This document shows positions 16,063 to 23,071 of a stretch of 64,000 nucleotides of DNA, piece after piece. The translations under genes and the position numbers were made by a program. Source of the stretch: Neoroseomonas eburnea (GTDB taxonomy: Bacteria; Pseudomonadota; Alphaproteobacteria; Acetobacterales; Acetobacteraceae). The stretch lies in NCBI RefSeq assembly GCF_018129005.1, contig NZ_JAAEDL010000015.1, positions 62,001-126,000 of the forward strand, given 5' to 3'. Positions within the stretch are counted from its first letter, which is position 1; every line of letters begins with the position of its first letter. The notes under the pieces were generated by a model that was not told the origin of the DNA, made no database searches, and saw only the letters and a list, made by a program, of their open reading frames with translations.

Positions 16063-17604
16063 TCAGCCCCGCGCGCGCGAGCCGAGGCTCACCTGCGCGA
16101 TGCCGCCCGACGCCCAGTGCGGCGACCAAGTGAAGCCCGGATCCCAGCCCTGCACCTCGGCGCGCTGCGCGATCAGGTTCTGGCTGTGGCCGAGCACGAC
16201 GAAGTAGTGGCGTTCGAGCACCCGGCGATAGGCGGTGTTGTAGAGCGCCGCGCGCCGCGCCTGGTCGGGCTCCGCCACCGCGGCGCGGATCATCGCATCG
16301 AGCTCGGCATCCTGGATGCCGCCCCACAGCACCGGGTTCGGCCCGTTGCTCATCAGCCGCACGTAGCGGAGGAACACGTCGGGCCGCGGACCGGAGGAGA
16401 ACACCGCGAGATCCCAGTCGTACTGCCCCGCGCGGCGCTGCGCGCCGATGTCGTCGAGCGGCACGTGATTCACCTGGAAGCCGAGGCGCGAGACCATCTG
16501 CGCCGCGACCTGCGCGTAGGAATTCTGCCAGGAGATCATCTCGACACGGATGCGCGCCGGATCGACGCCGGCCTCGCGCAGCAGGGCACGCGCGCGGTCC
16601 ATGTCGGGACGGGCATAGGGATCGGCCTCGTGCAGCGCGCGGTCGAAATTCGCGTTGCCTGGGATCACCATCTGGTTGGTGACGATGCCGTCCGTGCCGG
16701 CGACGAAGCGCATGAAGCCCGGCTTGTCGAGCGCATGCGCGACGGCGCGGCGCACCCGGATGTCATCGAAGGGCGCGCGCGGGTTGCGGTTGTTGAAGGC
16801 GACGAAGAACCACTGGATGTCCTTCAGCTTGCCGATGCGGATGTTCGGATCGCGCGACAGCGTCGTGAGCCGGTCGCGCCCGACCGAGGCGATGTGCAGG
16901 TCGCCGGCGCGCAGCGCGAGCGACGGGTCGCCGCTCTCGCGCAGGTCGAACTCGACGGCGGCGAGCTGCGGCTTGCCGGGCTGCCAGTACTGCTCGAAGG
17001 CCGGCGCGTGGAAGCGGGCATTCGGCACCCAGGTGCCGAAGGTGAAGGGGCCGGTGCCGATCGGGCGGGTGATCGTCGCATCCCAGCCCGGGGAGTTGGG
17101 CGAGACCACCCAGAACTCGGAGCAGAGGTGCAGGAAGGGCGCGTAGGGGTCCTTCAGCCGCACCACGATGGTACGCGCGTCCGGTGCCTCGACCGCCTCG
17201 GCCTGGCGCATCGGCTCGGCAAGCATGCCGCCGCGGATGCGGGTGCGGTAGCGCTCGAAATTCGCCAGCACCTCGGCGGAGGTCATCGCGCTGCCGTCGT
17301 GGAAGCGCACGCCCTCGCGCAGGCGCAGGGTGATGACGCGGCCGCCATGGGTGGTCTCGAAGGCCTCGGCGAGAAAGGGTTCGACGGAGCCGTCGGCGGC
17401 GATGCTGGTGAGGCCCTCGACATAGGCCTGCTGCACGGCGATCGAGCCGGTGTGGCGGTGAGGATCGGCGGTGTCGAGGCCGAGCGTGCTGATCTTCAGC
17501 GTGCCGCTGCGCGGCGCCGCCGGCTGGGCCAGCGCGCCGCGGGGCGCCGCGAGCGCGGCACCGCCAAGCAGCAGGCCGCGGCGGGAGAGGTCAGGAATCA
17601 TCAT
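16063..17604 (-). CDS. ABC transporter periplasmic solute-binding protein (family 5, peptide/nickel type)
   Basis: 513 aa. A Tat-like leader (SRRGLLLGGAALAAPRGALA) ends near residue 27. The SBP_bac_5 core has VEPFLAEAFETTHGGRVITL, RLREGVRFHDGSAMTSAEVL, then RPIGTGPFTFGTW and VRRAVAHALDKPGF. This family binds peptides, Ni, opines or glycoside-like solutes in the periplasm; the ligand here is unknown. ATG 17604 overlaps the stop of the phosphodiesterase gene. Co-transcription with two phosphoryl-ester or C-P hydrolases suggests a phosphonate- or phosphate-ester-containing ligand (inference). Confidence 0.9.
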   Translation of the reverse strand: MMIPDLSRRGLLLGGAALAAPRGALAQPAAPRSGTLKISTLGLDTADPHRHTGSIAVQQAYVEGLTSIAADGSVEPFLAEAFETTHGGRVITLRLREGVRFHDGSAMTSAEVLANFERYRTRIRGGMLAEPMRQAEAVEAPDARTIVVRLKDPYAPFLHLCSEFWVVSPNSPGWDATITRPIGTGPFTFGTWVPNARFHAPAFEQYWQPGKPQLAAVEFDLRESGDPSLALRAGDLHIASVGRDRLTTLSRDPNIRIGKLKDIQWFFVAFNNRNPRAPFDDIRVRRAVAHALDKPGFMRFVAGTDGIVTNQMVIPGNANFDRALHEADPYARPDMDRARALLREAGVDPARIRVEMISWQNSYAQVAAQMVSRLGFQVNHVPLDDIGAQRRAGQYDWDLAVFSSGPRPDVFLRYVRLMSNGPNPVLWGGIQDAELDAMIRAAVAEPDQARRAALYNTAYRRVLERHYFVVLGHSQNLIAQRAEVQGWDPGFTWSPHWASGGIAQVSLGSRARG

Positions 17605-18902
17605 CGGTCGCTGGCTCCTGGTGCGGAAGACTGCAGGGGCTTCCCGTCGCAACCTTCGGCCGGCAGGCCGAGGTGGCGCAGGAAGGTGGGGGCAAGGTCG
17701 ACGGGGCTGGTCGGCGCCGCCTGCGTGGCGCCAGGCGCGAAGCCGTCGCCCTCGATCATCAGGAAGGGGGCCTGCTCGGCCTCGCCGAGCCCGCCATGCT
17801 GGCCGCAGCCCAGCCGGTCCGGCTTTCCGGCGGCGGGCTTGGCGGCGAAGGCGGAGCCCGGCACGCCATGGCCGTTGACCGCATCGTCGCTCGCCATGGA
17901 GACGGCGCAGAGCAGGCCATCGGCCGCCGCCTGCCCGACTTCCGCGAGCGCCGCACCGGCCAGCACGCGCCCCGCCCAGGGGCGCGACGCGAGGAAGCGC
18001 AGCACGGCGGGCGCATCGGCCGCGCGATCGGGGTGCAGGTAGACCAGCGCGGAGGTGCCGTTCGACACCGAGACCAGCGTGTCGTCCCCGGAGCCGCGCT
18101 TGAGCCCGGCGGCGACGAACTCCGCCTCGATGTCCACCACCTCGCGCACGGTCTGGTGCCCATGGTCGGAACAGGCGACGAGCAGGATGTCCTCGCCGGC
18201 CGCGCGGCGTTCCGCCACCGCGGCACGCACCCGGGCGAAGCAGGCATCGGCGGCGGCGATCGCCGCCCGCACCGGCGGCGAGCCGAGCGCATGGGCGTGC
18301 TGCGAGGCATCGGGCTCGCCGAGCCAGAGCACGGCGAGCGCGGCCTTTCGCCCGTCCAGGGCACGCGCCAGGAACGCATCGGTCAGCCGCACGTCGCCGG
18401 CGGCATCGAGCGTGACGTCGGCCACCGCCTCGGCGCCGGAGAGCGGGCGCAGCCCGGGCCCGTGCGCCCAGGCGCGGTGCAGCACCCAGCCATGGCCATC
18501 CGGGTCATGGGCACGGGCGGCGCCCGGCGAGACATTGCTGAACACCATCGCCTCACGGCCCGCCGCCGCGAGGCGCTCGGCGAGCGTCGGCACCAGCAGC
18601 GTACGCCCGCGCACCGCCCGCAGCCGATCCATGAAGTCCGGCCGGCCGACATCATGCGGCACCAGCCGTCCCTGTTCCATGAGGGCCACGCCATTGCCGG
18701 CGAGGCCATGCCGCGCCGGCCAGCAGCCCGTCGCGAAGCAGGCGGAGACGACCCGCGTGGCGGACGGGAACACCGAACGATGCGCGGCGTAGCGCGTGGC
18801 CGCCTGGGCGAAGCCGGCCAGCGCGGGGGTGTCGGCGGGCAGCACCTGGTCCCGCCGCAGCCCGTCGAGCACCACGGCGACGACGCGACGCACGCCGCTC
18901 AT
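17601..18902 (-). CDS. Alkaline-phosphatase-superfamily phosphodiesterase / nucleotide pyrophosphatase-like enzyme
   Basis: 433 aa with the type I phosphodiesterase fold. Metal ligand D13 is in VVLDGLRRD; the nucleophile Thr is in FPSATRVVSA (T49). The second metal site comes from EPDASQHAHA (Asp, His) and CSDHGH (Asp-His), and the late His is in CGQHGGLG. All catalytic positions appear present. Relatives hydrolyse phosphodiesters, phosphonate monoesters or, like PhnA, the C-P bond. No signal peptide is seen, so it should act in the cytoplasm after uptake. Its start overlaps the PhnA-like stop by 4 bp (ATGA). A sequential action with that enzyme is inferred. Confidence 0.82.
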   Translation of the reverse strand: MSGVRRVVAVVLDGLRRDQVLPADTPALAGFAQAATRYAAHRSVFPSATRVVSACFATGCWPARHGLAGNGVALMEQGRLVPHDVGRPDFMDRLRAVRGRTLLVPTLAERLAAAGREAMVFSNVSPGAARAHDPDGHGWVLHRAWAHGPGLRPLSGAEAVADVTLDAAGDVRLTDAFLARALDGRKAALAVLWLGEPDASQHAHALGSPPVRAAIAAADACFARVRAAVAERRAAGEDILLVACSDHGHQTVREVVDIEAEFVAAGLKRGSGDDTLVSVSNGTSALVYLHPDRAADAPAVLRFLASRPWAGRVLAGAALAEVGQAAADGLLCAVSMASDDAVNGHGVPGSAFAAKPAAGKPDRLGCGQHGGLGEAEQAPFLMIEGDGFAPGATQAAPTSPVDLAPTFLRHLGLPAEGCDGKPLQSSAPGASDR

Positions 18903-20188
18903 GCCGCTTCTCCCGCCGTGCCGTTCAGCACCGCGTCGAAGATGTCGTAGTTGCGCAACGCCGGGTGATCCGCGAGCCAGCCCGGCGCAAGCGGCGCGGA
19001 GACGAGGAAAGGCACCGGCTGCTCGAAGCTGCTGCCGTGCGAGCGCAGACGCTCCCCCGCGAGCTTCGACAGGTCGTGCTCCGCCGCGCGCGCGCCGAGC
19101 GCCACGCCACGCGCGCCGAGCACCGTCACGTCGCCTTCCATCTCCGGCGCGAGATCGAAGCGCGCGCAGGCCTCGGCGCCGGGAAGCGCCAGATGGACGC
19201 CGGGGACGCCGCGCAGGAAGTCGGTCACCTCGGCCGCATCGGCCACGCCCGGGGCGAGGTGCACGCGCACGAAGCCACCCAGCGCGCCGTGGTGGCGCAC
19301 GAAGGGGTCGGTGATCGGGCAGATCACCCGCGCCGCCTCAGCACCGAAGCGCGCATCGAGCAGATCGCCGAGGAAGACGACATTGGGCGTGCCGTCCGGC
19401 CGCGCCATGTCGGTCATGCCGTGGTCGGCGGTGGCGGCGACCACCGCGCCGGCGGCGACCAGCGCGCCGATGCGCGCGTCGACCGCGCGCAGGAAGGCCC
19501 GCGCCTCCGCGGCCTCCGGTGCATAGCGGTGCTGCACGTAGTCGGAGAGCGAGAGATACAGCAGCCGCGCGGCCCCGGCGCGCAGCAGCGCCAGCCCCGC
19601 ATCGAGCACGAAGAGGGAGAGCTCCGCCGAATACTGGTCCGGCACCGGCGCGCCGACCAGCGCCGGCAGGTCGCCCACGCCATGCGTCGCGGCCTGCGCC
19701 TGGTCCGCCTTCTCGGCCGAGACGGCGATGCCGCAGGGGCCGATCGGCAGGCCCTTCGCCAGCGCGCGGCGCAGCTTGTCCTTGGCCGTGACCACCGCCG
19801 TCGGCACGCCCGCCCCGGCCATGGCGGCAAGGATGGTCGGCGCCCGCAGCTCCTCGTCGCCGGTGACCATGACGGTCTCGCCGGTCCGGCGATCCAGGTA
19901 GAAATTGCCCGAGACGCCATGCACTGCGGGCGGCGCCCCGGTGACGATCGACAGGTTGTTCGGATTGGTGAAGCTCGGCATGGCCGAGGTGGCGCCGCCG
20001 AGGAATCCCCTGGCCGCGCAGCGCGCGATCGCCGGCATTTCCCCCGCCGCCAGCGAGAGGTCGAGATAGGCGGGATCCCAGCCGTCGAGGCAGATCACCG
20101 CGACCGGCGCCTGCGGAGCGCGGTAGCTGCGCCCGTTCACGACCAGCGCTTCCGCGGCGCTGCCGTATCGATCCATCGCCGCGTCCAT
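18899..20188 (-). CDS. Phosphonoacetate hydrolase-like enzyme (PhnA of the alkaline phosphatase superfamily)
   Basis: 429 aa. The sequence closely follows phosphonoacetate hydrolase: metal ligand D35 in ICLDGWDP, nucleophile T74 in PSFTNPNNLSIVTG, then GVSGNFYLDRRTGETVMV. Further ligands are in LSLSDYVQHRY (Asp, His) and TADHGMTD (Asp-His), and the last His is in RSHGSSFEQPVPF. The known reaction is hydrolysis of phosphonoacetate to acetate and phosphate, with two Zn ions. All expected ligands are present, and length agrees with the family (about 410-420 aa). ATG 20188 was preferred to 20176 because GAGAAG lies upstream. First gene of the operon; in Pseudomonas a LysR regulator (PhnR) accompanies phnA, and a LysR gene is divergent here. 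Confidence 0.85.
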   Translation of the reverse strand: MDAAMDRYGSAAEALVVNGRSYRAPQAPVAVICLDGWDPAYLDLSLAAGEMPAIARCAARGFLGGATSAMPSFTNPNNLSIVTGAPPAVHGVSGNFYLDRRTGETVMVTGDEELRAPTILAAMAGAGVPTAVVTAKDKLRRALAKGLPIGPCGIAVSAEKADQAQAATHGVGDLPALVGAPVPDQYSAELSLFVLDAGLALLRAGAARLLYLSLSDYVQHRYAPEAAEARAFLRAVDARIGALVAAGAVVAATADHGMTDMARPDGTPNVVFLGDLLDARFGAEAARVICPITDPFVRHHGALGGFVRVHLAPGVADAAEVTDFLRGVPGVHLALPGAEACARFDLAPEMEGDVTVLGARGVALGARAAEHDLSKLAGERLRSHGSSFEQPVPFLVSAPLAPGWLADHPALRNYDIFDAVLNGTAGEAA

Positions 20189-20275
20189 GCCGTGCTTCTC
20201 GACCTCAGCCTTGCGGGTGAGTTCTCGTCGAATCGCGGCTATGAGGCGAATGAAGAATAGTCGGCATTCCGGGGA

Positions 20276-20293
20276 TTGCGCGGCGCCGCGCAA
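20276..20293. promoter_or_regulatory. Perfect 18-bp palindrome, probable LysR operator
   Basis: TTGCGCGGCGCCGCGCAA is self-complementary over all 18 bases. It lies 35 bp before the LysR start and 87 bp before the divergent PhnA-like start. LysR-type regulators bind interrupted dyads of T-N11-A type in exactly this position. It is the obvious site for control of the phosphonate/ABC operon and for autoregulation. Confidence 0.6.
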
Positions 20294-20328
20294 CTGAACT
20301 GCAACAGAACCGCCACCTGGAGTTCATC

Positions 20329-21255
20329 ATGTCATCGGCACCGGTCCGGACTCCTCCGCTGAGGATGGTGGAAGCCTTCGAGGCATTGGCCCGGCTCGGC
20401 TCGCGCAGCGCGGCGGCCGCGGAGTTGAACGTGACGCCGGGCGCGATCAGTAAGCAGCTTCGCGCGCTGGAACGCTGGGTTGGCCAGCCGCTCCTCGAGG
20501 AGGACGGGCGCGATGGCGCCTTCACCGCCGAAGGGCGCGGGCTGGCGCAATCGGTGACGGCCGGCCTGGCGCAGATCCGTGACGGGCTCGACGCGTTGCG
20601 CCCGCGCGATACCGGCCGCGTGCCGCTCAACATCCTGGCGCCGGCGACCTTCGCGATGAAGTGGCTGGTGCCGCGCCTGCATCGGGTCGATCGCGCGGCG
20701 CCGCAATTGCAGGTCACGCTGCGCCCGACGAACACGGGCGACGACTGGCTCAGCTTTCCCCACCACGCGGCGATCCGGCGCGACGGCTTCGTGCCGCAGG
20801 GCTACGACACCATGCCGCTGCTGCGCGAGACACTGACCGCCTATGTGGCGCCGTCGCTGGCACGGGCCGCGTCATCACCCGAGGCGGTGCCGCTCTGCGA
20901 AAGCGAAACCCGCCCGGGCGACCTCGACCGATGGCTGGCGGCCGCCGGCGTCGGCCGGATCGGACAGGCGCGGCGGCGCCATGCGCATTTCTACATCGCC
21001 TATGAGGCCGCGCTCGCCGGCGCCGGGCTGATCGTCGCCCCGACCCTGCTCGCCGCCAACGACGTGGCCGCCGGGCGGCTCGTCGCACCCTGGCCGTACG
21101 TCGCGATTCCGGGAACGGCCTATGCCTTCGTCCATCCGGCGACCGCCGCCATGCGAAAGCGCGTGGCGCCGTTCCTCACCTGGCTGAAGGCGGAGCTCGA
21201 ACAGCTCGATGAAGGCCCTGGCGGCGGCGCGCCGAAGGATCCCGCGCCGGCATGA
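20329..21255 (+). CDS. LysR-family transcriptional regulator (GcvA-like)
   Basis: 308 aa. The N-terminal helix-turn-helix is RMVEAFEALARLGSRSAAAA then ELNVTPGAISKQLRALERWV (residues 13-52). The effector domain has GcvA-like features (LNILAPATFAMKWLVPRLHR, DRWLAAAGV, YEAALAGAGLIVAPTLLA). ATG 20329 follows CTGGAG. It is divergent from the phosphonoacetate-hydrolase operon with the 18-bp palindrome between, and the formate dehydrogenase genes start 100 bp downstream on its own strand. It could regulate either; the palindrome position favours the former. Confidence 0.88.
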   Translation: MSSAPVRTPPLRMVEAFEALARLGSRSAAAAELNVTPGAISKQLRALERWVGQPLLEEDGRDGAFTAEGRGLAQSVTAGLAQIRDGLDALRPRDTGRVPLNILAPATFAMKWLVPRLHRVDRAAPQLQVTLRPTNTGDDWLSFPHHAAIRRDGFVPQGYDTMPLLRETLTAYVAPSLARAASSPEAVPLCESETRPGDLDRWLAAAGVGRIGQARRRHAHFYIAYEAALAGAGLIVAPTLLAANDVAAGRLVAPWPYVAIPGTAYAFVHPATAAMRKRVAPFLTWLKAELEQLDEGPGGGAPKDPAPA

Positions 21256-21355
21256 CCGGCAGGGCGGTGCCGGTCGTCCTTCCCGCCTGCGCCGACCTTC
21301 ATGCGCTCTCGCGCCCCGCCCGCATTCCGGCTGTAATGCCGGGAGAGGAAACGGA

Positions 21356-23071
21356 GTGCGCCCGGGGATGGCACCCAGACGGCCGGCAGGCGATGCCGCA
21401 ATGGCCGCACCGCGTCCGCGGACCGGCCCACGCGGTCGAACGGCGACAGTCGCCGCACGGGAAGCGGTCGCCGCGACGCTGGGCAAGCTGCCGCTCCGCC
21501 GTGACCTGCTGGTCGAACATCTCCACGCGCTGCAGGACCGCCATGGCGCGTTGCACACGGACCATCTCGTCGCCCTCGCGGAGCTGCTCCGCCTCGCTCC
21601 TGTCGAGGTCTTCGAGGTCGCGACCTTCTACGCGCATTTCGACGTGCTGGCGGATGGCGAGGCCGCGCCGCCGCCGGTGACGATCCGCGTCTGCGAGGGC
21701 CTGCCCTGCGCCATGCGGGGCGCCCATGCGCTGCTGACCGAGCTGCGCGCGGCCCCGCCGGGCGGCGCGCGCATCCTCGCCGCGCCCTGCATGGGCGCCT
21801 GCCATGAAGGCCCGGCCTGCATGGCCACCCAGGGCTGGGCGCAGGACCGCCTCGCCGTCGCCACGCCCGCGCGCGTCGCTGCCGCCTGGCCGCAGGGCGT
21901 GCGCCTGCCGCCGCCGGCGCCGCCCTATCCCGCGCCGCCCTGGCCCGACGACTGGCCGGTGCTTGCCGCCGCGCATGACGGCCACCTGACACCGGAGGCT
22001 ATGCTCGCCGCGCTGGAGGAATCCGGCCTGCGCGGCCTCGGCGGTGCCGGCTTCCCGGTGGTGCGGAAATGGCGCGCGGTGATGACGCAGCCGGGGCCCC
22101 GCCACCTGGTGGTGAACGCGGACGAAGGGGAACCCGGCACCTTCAAGGACCGCTGGTGCCTGGAACTCGAACCCTACCGCTTCCTCGAGGGCATGTTCCT
22201 CGCCGCGCGGGCGATCGAGGCGGAGGCCTGCTGGATCTACATCCGTGACGAATACCCGAAGGCGCGGCGGGAGGTGGAGACCGCGCTCGCCATGCTGCGC
22301 CAGGCCAGCGTACCGGGCCCGCCCGTCCATCTGCGCCGCGGCGCGGGCGCCTATATCTGCGGCGAGGAGACGGCGTTGCTCGAAAGCCTCGAAGGCCGCC
22401 GCGGCTATCCGCGCCACAAGCCCCCCTATCCGGGCGAGCACGGTCTCTTCGGCGCGCCGACGCTGATCCACAATGTCGAGACGCTGTGGTGGCTGCCGGA
22501 GATCCTGCGCGACCCCGACGCCGCGGCGCGCTTTGCCGCATCCGGCCGGCGCGGGCACATGGGACGTCGGCTGTTCAGCCTGTCGGGCCGCATCCGGACG
22601 CCGGGCGTCTACGAAGCCCCCCTCGGCATCACCGCGCGCGAGCTGATCGAGGAACATGGCGGCGGCATGCAGGAAGGCCACCGTTTCGCCGCCTACCTGC
22701 CCGGCGGTGCGTCCGGCGGCATCCTGCCGGCCGCCATGGCCGACCTGCCGCTGGCCTTCGGCGCGCTGGAACATCTCGGCTGCTTCGTCGGGTCCGGCGC
22801 GGTGGTGGTGCTGTCGGACCAGGATGACCTGCCCGAGGCGGCGCGCAACCTGGTGCGTTTCTTCCGCGACGAATCCTGCGGGCAATGCACGCCCTGCCGC
22901 CTCGGCACGCAGAAGGCCGCACGGCTGCTGGAAGCGCCGCGCTGGGACCGCGCGCTGCTGACGGAGCTTGCGCAGGCGATGGCGGATGGGTCGATCTGCG
23001 GCCTCGGCCAGGCGGCGATGAATCCCGTGCTCACCCTGCTGCGCCACTTCCCGGCGGAGGCGGTGCCATGA
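21356..23071 (+). CDS. NAD-dependent formate dehydrogenase beta subunit, NuoE-NuoF fusion
   Basis: 571 aa. Residues about 30-165 are a NuoE/FdsG-like thioredoxin-fold module with the 2Fe-2S ligands in VCEGLPCAMRG and APCMGACHEG. Residues about 190-570 are a NuoF/FdsB-like module with the FMN/NADH glycine motif RGLGGAGFPVVRKW, VVNADEGEPGTFKDR, GAGAYICGEETALLESLEG and the 4Fe-4S ligands SCGQCTPCRLG with ICGLG. It passes electrons from formate to NAD+. The GTG at 21356 is chosen for GGGAGAGGA about 7 nt upstream; ATG 21368 is the alternative. Its stop overlaps the alpha-subunit start as ATGA. Separate fdsG and fdsB genes are usual; here they are one gene. Confidence 0.88.
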   Translation: MRPGMAPRRPAGDAAMAAPRPRTGPRGRTATVAAREAVAATLGKLPLRRDLLVEHLHALQDRHGALHTDHLVALAELLRLAPVEVFEVATFYAHFDVLADGEAAPPPVTIRVCEGLPCAMRGAHALLTELRAAPPGGARILAAPCMGACHEGPACMATQGWAQDRLAVATPARVAAAWPQGVRLPPPAPPYPAPPWPDDWPVLAAAHDGHLTPEAMLAALEESGLRGLGGAGFPVVRKWRAVMTQPGPRHLVVNADEGEPGTFKDRWCLELEPYRFLEGMFLAARAIEAEACWIYIRDEYPKARREVETALAMLRQASVPGPPVHLRRGAGAYICGEETALLESLEGRRGYPRHKPPYPGEHGLFGAPTLIHNVETLWWLPEILRDPDAAARFAASGRRGHMGRRLFSLSGRIRTPGVYEAPLGITARELIEEHGGGMQEGHRFAAYLPGGASGGILPAAMADLPLAFGALEHLGCFVGSGAVVVLSDQDDLPEAARNLVRFFRDESCGQCTPCRLGTQKAARLLEAPRWDRALLTELAQAMADGSICGLGQAAMNPVLTLLRHFPAEAVP

